Assembly (NCBI GenBank): GCA_937929805.1
Contig: CALFUT010000007.1
Location: 1-64,000, forward strand
Origin: an uncultured Pirellulaceae bacterium
GTDB lineage: Bacteria > Planctomycetota > Planctomycetia > Pirellulales > Pirellulaceae
DNA length: 64,000 nucleotides
Direction: 5' to 3'
Notes under the pieces: model-generated
Databases searched by the model: none
What the model saw: the letters and a program-made list of their open reading frames with translations, nothing else
Told to the model about the DNA's origin: nothing
Part shown: positions 47,446-55,782 of the stretch, piece after piece
Position numbering within the stretch: the stretch's first letter is position 1
Layout of the letters: each line of letters opens with the position of its first letter
Program-made: the position numbers and the translations under genes

Positions 47446-48426
47446 TCACGTTTCGCAGGCGTTCAGGATTTCGGTCAGGCGGTTGATCAAGGACTGCCGC
47501 AGCGGCTTCGCTCGGTTGGCCAATTCGCGTTGGCAGTTCTGATAAGTCATTCGGCCTGCTTCGGTCTCGATGCAGATCGGATCGTCGATCCCGTAGGCTG
47601 CTAAATCGTAGGGACTGGCTCGCATGTCGATTTCGCGTGCATCACGAGCAAGATCGAAACATTGCAGCAGTAAATCGCTACCCAGCCATGGCATTGCCTT
47701 GAAAGCCCATTTGTACAAATCCATGTTGGCGTGAATGCAGGCCGGTTGCTCAAAACTGGCTCGATTAAGCACGGTCGGCTGAAGAATGTTCAACGGCTTG
47801 GCTTCGTTTGCGAAGAAACGAAACGCGTCGAAGTGGCTGCACACAATTGGCATGTCTTGAACCAATCGGTCGATTTCGACTTGAGGCACACGCAACGGTG
47901 CCGTGTGCCGGTGACGCACTTCGCCACCGCCGTAGACCATCGCCCATTCGTGGAGCCCAAAGCAGCCAAAGTTCGCGGTTCGTTCAGCCGTTTGGGCCAG
48001 CATATCCCGTGACCATTCCATTCGCTCCCGCTGTGCGGGAGAAATCTTCGCCGGGTCACAGAAGATCAAATTGCCGCCTGTTCCGTGTTTCGGATTTGGG
48101 CTGGTGGCAGAATAGGTCTCCAGAGAAAAGCCAGTTGAATCACGACGTTTGTTGGCGACTGGTCGGGCGTTTGCATTTTCCTGCACCGCGTCGGCAGCTA
48201 ACGCCGGGGCTGTATCCAACGCCGCGTCTTCAAGCCCGAATCCAATTCCGGGATGCCATCGTTGGAGTTTCGTTGGCGAGTACCGGTAGTAAACGAATAG
48301 GAAGTCATGCACCGGATGCGGTTGCCGACGCTTTCGTCGTTCGCGAAAGGCCTTCAACCACGGCCCGACGGTCGCAAGGTGGTCGTCAGCCAGCTTTTTC
48401 CAACTGGATCTGGATAGGATTTGCAT
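47446..48426 (-). CDS. Conserved protein often labelled '3-methyladenine DNA glycosylase'
   Basis: A 326-residue cytoplasmic protein. It has highly conserved-looking blocks: HPVHDFLFVYYRYSPTKLQRWHPG, ANFGCFGLHEWAMVYGG, CSHFDAFRFFANEAKPLN, EQPACIHANMDLYKWAFKAMPW and DAREIDMRASPYDL. I recognise these from actinobacterial and planctomycete proteins that databases call 3-methyladenine DNA glycosylase, but there is no helix-hairpin-helix or other glycosylase motif. The invariant His, Asp and Cys residues suggest an enzyme. The true reaction is unknown. It is 85 bases downstream of the RNase III gene on the same strand. Confidence 0.8.
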   Translation of the reverse strand: MQILSRSSWKKLADDHLATVGPWLKAFRERRKRRQPHPVHDFLFVYYRYSPTKLQRWHPGIGFGLEDAALDTAPALAADAVQENANARPVANKRRDSTGFSLETYSATSPNPKHGTGGNLIFCDPAKISPAQRERMEWSRDMLAQTAERTANFGCFGLHEWAMVYGGGEVRHRHTAPLRVPQVEIDRLVQDMPIVCSHFDAFRFFANEAKPLNILQPTVLNRASFEQPACIHANMDLYKWAFKAMPWLGSDLLLQCFDLARDAREIDMRASPYDLAAYGIDDPICIETEAGRMTYQNCQRELANRAKPLRQSLINRLTEILNACET

Positions 48427-48511
48427 TTGGCAACCTATTCATTGACATTCTCTTCAGGCAACCCAGCCTAGAAGACTTACGCGCGGCCGGGTTATTCGAA
48501 GTGTTGGCGAC

Positions 48512-49210
48512 TTAATTGAAGGGCTCGTCGTCGCCATTGATTTGTGCCAATGCGTTTGCAGCGGCATGTTGTTCCGCCTGTTTTTTATTTTTTCCCCAAG
48601 CCGGACCGAACTCACGTTTCCCGATCACCGCAGACACTTTAAAGGACTTGTCGTGGTCTGGGCCGTCGTCGGCGACCAGAATGTAGCGAGGCGGAAGGCC
48701 ATATCGCTTTTGGGCATACTGTTGCAGTTCCGATTTGTAGTTGATTTCCAATCCACCATCGACCGCGCTTTGAGCGTGGCGTTTGATCATTGGCAGCAGG
48801 AAATTCTTGACCGCATCCCAGCCTCCGTCAAGATAAATCGCCGCGACGATCGACTCGAACGCGTTGGCCAACAGCGACCGGGGCACTTTACCTTTCGTGC
48901 CAACGCCTTTGCCAACGACCAAACACTCCTCAAGCTCTAGCTCCTCGCCCATTAAGCCGCAGGTACGCCGACTGACCACGTTGGATTTGACTTTCGTCAA
49001 TTCCCCTTCCAGCCAATCGGGAAAGGTGTGGTATAGATATTCGCAGACAACGAAGCCGAGGATCGAGTCGCCCAAGAATTCCAGTCGTTCGTAAGAAACC
49101 AACCGCGTGTCGGCGATCGAGGCATGCGTGATCGCCTCGCACAGAAACGCGGGATTTTTAAACTGATATCCCAGCTTCTGTTCGCAAAGTCGTGCCGCTT
49201 CAAGGTGCAC
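48512..49210 (-). CDS. rnc: Ribonuclease III
   Basis: A 232-residue double-strand-specific endoribonuclease. The signature YERLEFLGDSILGFVV lies at about residues 39-54 and carries the metal-binding acids. LLANAFESIVAAIYLDGG supplies the other catalytic Glu/Asp residues. The dsRNA-binding domain covers about 160-228 (NYKSELQQYAQKRYGLPPRY ... GKNKKQAEQHAAANAL). It processes rRNA precursors and structured mRNAs. The ATG 49210 gives the normal RNase III start, with KLGYQFKNPAFLCEAITHAS at the front. It may share a transcript with the upstream DAHP synthase, 62 bases away. Confidence 0.96.
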   Translation of the reverse strand: MHLEAARLCEQKLGYQFKNPAFLCEAITHASIADTRLVSYERLEFLGDSILGFVVCEYLYHTFPDWLEGELTKVKSNVVSRRTCGLMGEELELEECLVVGKGVGTKGKVPRSLLANAFESIVAAIYLDGGWDAVKNFLLPMIKRHAQSAVDGGLEINYKSELQQYAQKRYGLPPRYILVADDGPDHDKSFKVSAVIGKREFGPAWGKNKKQAEQHAAANALAQINGDDEPFN

Positions 49211-49272
49211 GTCCGAAAAGTTCTGCTTCTGATCGATGATACTTCGCCTCGTGCTGAGTATGCAAACCGTTG

Positions 49273-50619
49273 CTACCGATGGTTTTTCATCTGATCGGCG
49301 ACCAAGAATGCGATCTCCAACGCTTGATCGTGATTCAAGCGAGGGTCCACATTACTTTTATACGCCTTTTCAAGATCGGGTTCGCTCAAGTTCTTCGCGC
49401 CGCCAATGCACTCGGTCACGTTGTCGCCGGTCAGTTCCAAGTGGATTCCACCAAGGACGGAGCCTTGTTTGTAATGAATTTGAAACGCTTGTTCCAATTC
49501 GCTGGCAATCTTTTCGAAGCTGCGAGTTTTGATGCCCGAATTCGTAGAGAACGTGTTGCCATGCATCGGGTCCGAACAGAACAGAACATTCTGATTGTTC
49601 TTTTGAATTTCCGCGATAATCGGCGGCAGACAAGCAGCGATCTCATCAGCACCGAAGCGGTGAATCAGAGTAATTCGACCACGTTGATTGTCGGGATTGA
49701 GGTATTTGACTAGGTCGACCACTCCAGCCGGATCGGACTTTGGTCCAACCTTAATGCCCAGTGGATTCCTGATCCCCTTAAAGTACTCAACGTGAGCCCC
49801 GTCGATTTCGGCGGTACGATAGCCGATCCAAGGCAGGTGGGTGCTCATGTTGTACCAGCCCTCACGGCGAGGCACGCGACGCGTTTGAGCTTGCTCGTAG
49901 GGTAGGTGCAAAGCTTCGTGCGAGGTGAAGAAGTCAACGCTTTCGCTTTGCCGAATTGCCGAACCCAGCACCGCTTCCATGAATTTCAGCGAGTTCGTGA
50001 TTGAATCGACCATGTTGTGGTATTCATCCGATCGAGCCGAGTCGGACGCGAATTCTAGATCCCAGTTTTCCGGATGGTGCATATCTGCAAACCCCCGGCT
50101 GGACAGGCCCCGAATAAAATTCAAGGTCAATGCTGATCGTTCGTAACCTCGTAGCAGCAGTTCCGGGTCGGGCACGCGTTCCTTTTCCGTAAAACCGGAC
50201 CGGTTCACGTTGTCCCCTCGATACACGGGCAAGGTTACGCCTTCACGCGTTTCGACATCGGCAGACCGAGGCTTTGCGTATTGACCCGCAACGCGGCCAA
50301 CGCGAATCACCTTATTCAGCGACCCGTAGATCAGCACAAAGCTCATCTGCATCATCACTTTGAGATTTCGGACGATCGAGTCATTCTCGCAGTCGTCCAG
50401 ATTCTCGCTACAGTCGCCGCCTTGGAGCAAAAAAGCATTCCCATCTGCCGCTTCCGCAATTTGCTCGCGCAGGCTTTCGATTTCCCAGCTTGTCACCAAA
50501 GGTGGTAGTTTGGCCAGACGAGTAAGCACGTCCTGAAGCTGTTCCGCATCAGGGTATTGAGGTTGCTGTTTGGCAGTCTTGTTTTGCCAAGATGCAGGCG
50601 ACCACGTATCAAGCGACAT
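49273..50619 (-). CDS. Class II 3-deoxy-7-phosphoheptulonate (DAHP) synthase
   Basis: A 448-residue enzyme of the plant/actinobacterial type II family. It condenses phosphoenolpyruvate and erythrose-4-phosphate, the first step of the shikimate pathway. Motifs: WSPASWQNKTAKQQPQYPD at the start, FLLQGGDCSENL, GRVAGQYAKPRS, TSHEALHLPYEQAQTR, STHLPWIGYRT, GIKVGPKSDP, RITLIHRFGADEI, FCSDPMHGNTF and GIHLELTGDNVTEC. The conserved cysteine, lysines and metal ligands are in place. TATGAT near 50760 could be part of its promoter. Confidence 0.95.
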   Translation of the reverse strand: MSLDTWSPASWQNKTAKQQPQYPDAEQLQDVLTRLAKLPPLVTSWEIESLREQIAEAADGNAFLLQGGDCSENLDDCENDSIVRNLKVMMQMSFVLIYGSLNKVIRVGRVAGQYAKPRSADVETREGVTLPVYRGDNVNRSGFTEKERVPDPELLLRGYERSALTLNFIRGLSSRGFADMHHPENWDLEFASDSARSDEYHNMVDSITNSLKFMEAVLGSAIRQSESVDFFTSHEALHLPYEQAQTRRVPRREGWYNMSTHLPWIGYRTAEIDGAHVEYFKGIRNPLGIKVGPKSDPAGVVDLVKYLNPDNQRGRITLIHRFGADEIAACLPPIIAEIQKNNQNVLFCSDPMHGNTFSTNSGIKTRSFEKIASELEQAFQIHYKQGSVLGGIHLELTGDNVTECIGGAKNLSEPDLEKAYKSNVDPRLNHDQALEIAFLVADQMKNHR

Positions 50620-51448
50620 GGATGAAGTCTTGTCAGAAGGAATGAAAATTGAATTCCGGTGAGTGACGGCTAAGAAATTACCCGCATGTTTGAATTGCGT
50701 CGAAGACGCCAGACTCAGTGAGGGTTTGTTTCCTTCGTCAATCGCGTAAAAAACAGGCTCATATCATAGCTGGATGCGTCTGATTGGCTAGACGCGGGTA
50801 AGGTTCGGGTTTCAGGCGGTTATTCGCTTGAAAAAGCAGCTGGCCTCCTAAGCGTGCAATGGGGTATGTGCGGAGGCGTTCAGTCGTAATGCCAAAGTTC
50901 AAACGGTTGCTCAAGAAGGCTTGAACGCAAAGGTGCCGTTGGAGTAGCGGGCTCTTGAGGATGAGGCATTTCTTGTATGCCGGTAGTCGAAACAAACACC
51001 GCCGAATCGATCGCGTTCGCCAAATTCTAAGTCGGTTTAAAGGTCCCGCGTTGGATGGCCAGTCAAAATCAGACCGGGTGTTTGGTTTTGCAATTGCTTT
51101 CTGGTTGGCATTTGGTTGGCGTCGACCACGCGGGAAAGTGAGTTTGTCGCACATGGGTCTGATGAAACTTCGTCGCGTCGTTCGGCGGGCATCAGATGAT
51201 AGAACCGGATCCGCGAGCTAATCTCGGCAGCAAAAAGCGAGCTAGCTGCCATTCGGCTTGCTGATTGCATCAGCGGAAAAAAACGCGTTTTGGATAGAAC
51301 GCTGTTTGAAGAGGCTTTACTTTGGGGGTCTGGGTAGTTTTGGTGGAGGATTCCGTGCGTAGGGATCACTCTTATTATTCCACCATTGCGGACCGATCCA
51401 ATTGTGCAGACACCAGTTTGTGCCTTTCATCGATCCGGAGAGATCCCT
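50620..51448. other. 829-base divergent intergenic region
   Basis: No gene is supported; frames at 50955-51221 (plus) and 50759-51154 (minus) have no recognisable product. A possible minus-strand -10 (CAGCTATGATATG, complement near 50760) lies about 140 bases before the DAHP synthase start. GGAGAG at about 51436-51441 is the ribosome site of the next gene. No RNA structure could be assigned. Confidence 0.4.
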
Positions 51449-52825
51449 GTGAAGACTTTGTCCACTTTTGCCGTCATCGCATTTGCCGTTTGCGCTGTTG
51501 GTAATCCAAAGCACGCCGCCGCCCAGTGGCCGGAAGCAACCAGCCACGAGCCCACAGTGACGATCGAATTCGGTGGAATCGCGTTTGACCGCGAGGGTGA
51601 TTCGGACTCGCCGCTGACTATTAGTGACACAGTTACAAACGTCAATACGCTGACGAACGAGCAAGCATCGGATCTAGGGAGCGGGGCTGGTGTTCAGGGG
51701 AAAGTGATTTTCCCCTCGCGGCGGACGCTTCAAACGTTTGAGCTACGCGGTTCGTACACCGGCTGGGACGAAGAAGCCGTTGCGACAGGCGACAACATTG
51801 GTAGTCCGTTCCTTATTCCCGGCTTGCTTCAAATCGAGGATTTGATTGACGCCGATATTACTGAAGAGCCATTAAGCACGATACTTCCAATTGGTGTTCT
51901 GCAATCAGATCTCGAACTGTTCACCATTCCACTGACAACGGCGTTTGACGGGGATGTTTCTACACTGAGTCTTGTCTGGCCATTTCTTCCGGATGATATT
52001 TTGGCAGAAGGCATTAGCGCCCCTACGCTTGAAAATATCTTCGATGTTCAATCATTGACCACTCGATACACGTCGGACTATACAAGTATCGAACTGATGA
52101 GTCGCCGAAACACCAACCCGGGTGTGACATGGTTATTTGGCCCACGCTTTGTTTCGGTCCGAGAAGAATTGCAGATTACAGCAGCGGGAACATCTCCGGT
52201 TCGAATTTTTCAAACGCCGGGAGTCTTTTTTACCGACGTGTTTGGAAATCCCGTCATTCCTGTGCCGCCCGGTGATATCACAGTGGATGGTGATGGCTTC
52301 GCTGACCCCGATGGCAACCCTGTCACCGTTGATGGTCTCCCGCTCGATGACGACGGAAACCTTCAGGCCTTTCCGGTTACCTCTATCGGGACAGAGGAAT
52401 CGACTCTTGCGACTCGAACGGAATCTCGCAACTCGATGATTGGCTTGCAGATCGGGCTTGAGTACAACCTGCCAATCACACAAGACATCTACTTTCAGAT
52501 GACTGGCAGAACTGGACTGTTCGCCAACACGGCAAGCGTCACCCGTTCTGCGTCTCCGTTGCGGCAGGCATCCAGTTTTAACGCGAACGAGTTTGTGACG
52601 CGAGACGAAAATAGCGACACGGGTGAAGCTTGGTTGGCTGAATTCAGTGTGCGGGGATACGTGGACGTCGTTCCAAACCGCGTCTCATGCTACGCCGGAT
52701 ACGACTTGCTGTTCATTGATGAAATCGCCTTGGCTCCAGATCAAGTGGTTTCTCCAGATGTCGTGGACACGTCAGGCGAGCTTTTCGCGAGGGGTTTGAC
52801 GTTTGGTGTGAAGATGAACTACTAG
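51449..52825 (+). CDS. Secreted BBP7-like beta-barrel protein
   Basis: A 458-residue protein. GTG 51449 follows GGAGAG at a good distance and starts a signal peptide ending NPKHAAA-QW. The C-terminal third has barrel-like strands (NSMIGLQIGLEYNLPI, DIYFQMTGRTGLFAN, FSVRGYVDVVPNRVSCYAGYDLLFI) and an ending close to planctomycete BBP7 proteins (DEIALAPDQV ... LFARGLTFGVKMNY), terminating in an aromatic residue as outer-membrane barrels do. The middle has an Asp/Gly-rich stretch (DGDGFADPDGN) like calcium-binding loops. Probably an outer-membrane porin; the specificity is unknown. Repeats follow directly downstream. Confidence 0.78.
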   Translation: MKTLSTFAVIAFAVCAVGNPKHAAAQWPEATSHEPTVTIEFGGIAFDREGDSDSPLTISDTVTNVNTLTNEQASDLGSGAGVQGKVIFPSRRTLQTFELRGSYTGWDEEAVATGDNIGSPFLIPGLLQIEDLIDADITEEPLSTILPIGVLQSDLELFTIPLTTAFDGDVSTLSLVWPFLPDDILAEGISAPTLENIFDVQSLTTRYTSDYTSIELMSRRNTNPGVTWLFGPRFVSVREELQITAAGTSPVRIFQTPGVFFTDVFGNPVIPVPPGDITVDGDGFADPDGNPVTVDGLPLDDDGNLQAFPVTSIGTEESTLATRTESRNSMIGLQIGLEYNLPITQDIYFQMTGRTGLFANTASVTRSASPLRQASSFNANEFVTRDENSDTGEAWLAEFSVRGYVDVVPNRVSCYAGYDLLFIDEIALAPDQVVSPDVVDTSGELFARGLTFGVKMNY

Positions 52826-52877
52826 AGTAATCGAATCAGCTGTTTCAGTTTTTGACACATGCACGGGTGAAGAAGAT

Positions 52878-52993
52878 CTAGGCTTTGTCCCAAAACCGTA
52901 GTCGGACTCGCCAGAGTTCGATCGTTCTCCCGATGTCTGGCGACTCCGGCTACACAAATGTTCCCGAAACTTGACTTCTAGGACAAAGCCTAG
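52878..52993. repeat. 116-bp palindromic element
   Basis: Outer arms CTAGGCTTTGTCC (52878-52890) and GGACAAAGCCTAG (52981-52993) are perfect reverse complements. Inside, GTAGTCGGACTCGCCAGA (52898-52915) pairs with TCTGGCGACTCCGGCTAC (52936-52953) at 16 of 18 positions. The words resemble palindromes seen widely in planctomycete genomes (recalled). It may also stop transcription of the BBP7-like gene. Confidence 0.7.
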
Positions 52994-53167
52994 TTGGACA
53001 GCGCCACTTTAGCCGGATCAAACCGATGTTTGGGAGGGGAAGGCTCCGTCCGCCCCGCTTCAATGTTTGAGCATTTTGCCCCACACGGCTCGGGCGGAGC
53101 CTCGCCCTCCCGGCGACACGCTGCCATAAAATCACCGGTGAAATTGAAAAACTGGCGCTGTCCAACT
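52992..53167. repeat. GC-rich repeat copy B flanked by 15-bp perfect inverted repeats
   Basis: AGTTGGACAGCGCCA (52992-53006) is the exact reverse complement of TGGCGCTGTCCAACT (53153-53167). Between them, 53032-53111 is a hairpin: GGGAGGG pairs with CCCTCCC, GGCTCCGTCCG pairs with CGGGCGGAGCC. The core matches copies at about 26990-27067 and 61999-62068. The right-hand inverted repeat lies inside the DUF1552 remnant's reading frame. Confidence 0.7.
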
Positions 53168-53499
53168 GGGACGATTGGGGGCGGTACGATCAGTGGCTCG
53201 CTAAGCAATTTGCGTACTTCCTTGATCGGATGAAAACGGTAACCGACGAACACGGCCCCATTCTCGATAACACGCTGGTTCTGTACGGCAGCGCGTGCAG
53301 TTCGACTCACAATGCCCGAAACTACCCACTGGTACTGGCCGGAGGTTCTCAGCTGGGCGTTGAGCACGGAAGTTATACCGTCTTCGATGAGAAACACACG
53401 CCGATGTCCAATTTGTTTGTCAGCATGCTGAACGCGGTTGGGGTGGAAACGCAACAGTTCTCCGACAGCACTGGAAAGCTGCCTTCGGTGTTGCCTTAA
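53125..53499 (+). pseudogene. C-terminal remnant of a DUF1552 protein
   Basis: About 125 codons remain. The translated segment (WDDWGRYDQWLAKQFAYFLD, HGPILDNTLVLYGSACSSTH, NARNYPLVLAGGSQLG, TPMSNLFVSMLNAVG, QFSDSTGKL) is the typical end of secreted DUF1552 proteins, which are usually about 430-450 residues with a Tat signal. Upstream the frame runs into the palindromic repeat, with no start or N-terminal part. An ATG at 53230 would give only 89 residues. The gene appears to have been truncated by, or next to, the repeat insertion. Confidence 0.75.
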
Positions 53500-53543
53500 T
53501 GAGGTTGCGAACAGCCCCGGCAATCACTTTCTTGATTCTCAGG

Positions 53544-54404
53544 TCATTCGGCCGTTTGGACCGAGGTCAGCTTGTAAGGTGATGCTAAAGATTGCATGTG
53601 ATCAACCAGTTTGTTCAACATGTTCGCGTCATGCTGATCCAGTAGCGGCCAAAGTTCGAGGTCTTTGTTCAGCTGGTCGTATTGGGATTGTTGCAGATAG
53701 CTTTGCAACAGCCCCTGAGTCCGATCGTTGTGCTGGATCAGAAAATGAACCCACAGCCATGACTCGGCATAGTCCAATTGGCTCATTTCACCCGCCTGCT
53801 GCAATGACTCCAGTCGCTCAAGGTCGGGCTGCCAACGACCTGACTCGTGCTCGGAGACTAGGTGCTCAAGGTGATTTCTGTGCAACCCGCGATCCGCTGA
53901 CGGGCGCTCAAAGTATTCTGCAATCCCCTCGTCCAGCCAAAGCGGCACATTCGGGATCACACTATGAACGTATGCATGAGTCACCTCGTGCCGCAAGTCT
54001 TCGGCCACACGACTGTTCCAATGAGCGTACACCAACAGGGTCGTGGAAGACTGAAGGAAGAATGCACGGCGATCCGGAAACGAAGGATGCCGCTGTTGAA
54101 CGAATCGACGAAACTTATCTTGGTCTTGGAATAGGAAAACATGAATTAATTCGTCGGACGGAGTCAGCCCAAGAGTTGCCTCAATCTCGGATCGTTTGGT
54201 CAACAACTCTTCGACCAACCGATGCCGCCGCGGAAAGTAGAAGTTCGTGTGGAAGACTAGATTGTCCCGAGTCATCGTTCGTTGTTCGGGCAACGACGCG
54301 GAACGCGACATACCCACCGAACCGCAGCCAATGGCTGCAACGAGGCATATCGCCAGCAGGAAAAGTCGTTTTTGCTTGAGGGCAGAATTCACGCTCGGAA
54401 ACAA
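53544..54404 (-). CDS. DUF1570-like lipoprotein, putative gluzincin-type peptidase
   Basis: A 286-residue protein with a signal peptide LFLLAICLVAAIGCGS, whose cysteine suggests a lipid anchor. DLRHEVTHAYVHSVIPNVPLWLDEGIAEYFE, at about residues 138-170, has HEVTH plus LDEGxAEYFE, the zinc-binding and third-ligand pattern of gluzincins. It resembles DUF1570/peptidase-MA-like planctomycete proteins. Probably a periplasmic zinc peptidase; substrate unknown. It stands divergent from the HtrA pair. Confidence 0.82.
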   Translation of the reverse strand: MFPSVNSALKQKRLFLLAICLVAAIGCGSVGMSRSASLPEQRTMTRDNLVFHTNFYFPRRHRLVEELLTKRSEIEATLGLTPSDELIHVFLFQDQDKFRRFVQQRHPSFPDRRAFFLQSSTTLLVYAHWNSRVAEDLRHEVTHAYVHSVIPNVPLWLDEGIAEYFERPSADRGLHRNHLEHLVSEHESGRWQPDLERLESLQQAGEMSQLDYAESWLWVHFLIQHNDRTQGLLQSYLQQSQYDQLNKDLELWPLLDQHDANMLNKLVDHMQSLASPYKLTSVQTAE

Positions 54405-54784
54405 ATTTCAAGGGTGAAGTGTGGTTGAATAACACTCGCGAAAATAAAAGCCTCGTGGCTCAATTGGGTGGGAAACACACGATATGCGCGAACTCAAATC
54501 GATCACCCATTCCTCGAACAAACCAACCTGACGGAAGCAATCGAGAATTGAGCGACAGTAGCGATTTGCCAGCAGCGTGAAAACCTTGATTTCAAGTGGC
54601 TTTTGACGCTGCCCGAGCCTCCATTGCCGCATTCGGCTTGCCTGAATCGAGGTCGGCAAGCAAGATAGTCATTATGAGCAATATGCCCCTAGATCTGACC
54701 ACTCGCAATGTTTCATCCGTTCCCGTAGGCAAACGATCTTGCGCAGGTGGCGTTAGGCCGGTCCGAGTGAAAACGCCCTTTTCC
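54405..54784. other. Divergent intergenic region
   Basis: 380 bases between the DUF1570-like gene and the first HtrA-like gene. The plus-strand frame stays open from 54596, with ATG codons at 54674 and 54683, so the true HtrA start could be earlier than annotated. No other structure is seen. Confidence 0.4.
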
Positions 54785-55735
54785 ATGACGTTCACCGTGC
54801 GGGCTTTCGTTGTCGTCTTTCTGTTTGCTTCTCACGCGAACGCTCAGACTGACACCGTGTCTCAGCTGAAAGAAGTTGAGCAAAAAGTTGCAAGAGTGGT
54901 CGACATTGTGATGCCCGCGTGTGTTGCGATTTCGGATGGTGTTGGTTTCGGAAGTGGTGTCGTTGTCAATGCGGAAGGTTTGGTCTTAACGGCCGGGCAT
55001 GTGATGACCACCAATGACAACGGAAACTACGAAGTGCTTTTTCCCAGCGGTCGTACCGTTCCCGCAAAACCGTTGGGGAAAAACTTGAACGAGGATGCCG
55101 GTATGCTTCAGTTGCTCGGCCCCGGTCCTTGGCCCTTCGTCAAGATGAGCCAAACTGGCGACACCAAGGTAGGAGATTGGGTGATCACGCTTGGCCATTC
55201 AGGCGGTTTTGAATTGGGCCGCAAACCTCCGGTGCGCGTTGGCCGAGTGCTTCGCGCCAAACGGAACGCTTATGTCACGGATGCGATTCTGATTGGAGGC
55301 GATTCCGGTGGGCCACTGTTTAACACAGATGGAGAACTGATCGCGATTCACACTTCGATTGGCGACATTACAGCCGATAACCGTCACGTTCCTCTGTCCG
55401 TTTTTCGTCGTGATTGGAATCGTATGAAACGAGGTGACTCTTGGGGGGAGTTGCCCGAATTGAATGAGCCGGGCGACAAGTCGCGACCGGGGAAAATCGG
55501 TGTTAACGTCGACCGCGCGGCGCCCAACGCAAGAATCCGTAAAGTCACCAAAGGCTCGGCCGCGGACGAGGTGGGGATAATCCCCGGTGATGTTGTGGTT
55601 CAATTCGATAACGTCATCATCAATGACGGTGTTCACTTGATCGAAGTCGTCAAACGATTTCATCCCGGAGACGTCGTGCCAATCCAAGTGCGGCGAAATC
55701 AAACAATTATGAAGCTGGAAATCCAACTTCAGTAA
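54785..55735 (+). CDS. Secreted HtrA/DegP-like serine protease with PDZ domain
   Basis: A 316-residue protein. From ATG 54785 a signal peptide ends ASHANA-QT. The trypsin-like domain keeps all three catalytic residues: His in VLTAGHVM (about residue 71), Asp in NEDAGML (about 101) and Ser in IGGDSGGPLF (about 173). A C-terminal PDZ domain covers about residues 225-316 (IGVNVDRAAPNARIRKVTKGSAADEVGIIPGDVVVQFD). HtrA proteases degrade misfolded envelope proteins. It is 47 bases upstream of the second HtrA-like gene, so the two are probably one operon. Confidence 0.9.
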   Translation: MTFTVRAFVVVFLFASHANAQTDTVSQLKEVEQKVARVVDIVMPACVAISDGVGFGSGVVVNAEGLVLTAGHVMTTNDNGNYEVLFPSGRTVPAKPLGKNLNEDAGMLQLLGPGPWPFVKMSQTGDTKVGDWVITLGHSGGFELGRKPPVRVGRVLRAKRNAYVTDAILIGGDSGGPLFNTDGELIAIHTSIGDITADNRHVPLSVFRRDWNRMKRGDSWGELPELNEPGDKSRPGKIGVNVDRAAPNARIRKVTKGSAADEVGIIPGDVVVQFDNVIINDGVHLIEVVKRFHPGDVVPIQVRRNQTIMKLEIQLQ

Positions 55736-55782
55736 AACAGTTGCCCGTTATTCAAAATTGTCCCTCAGCCTGAACCACAAAC

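Noticed and set aside
50955-51221. 88-codon plus-strand frame in the large intergenic region
   Set aside because: Arg-rich random-looking product, no ribosome site.
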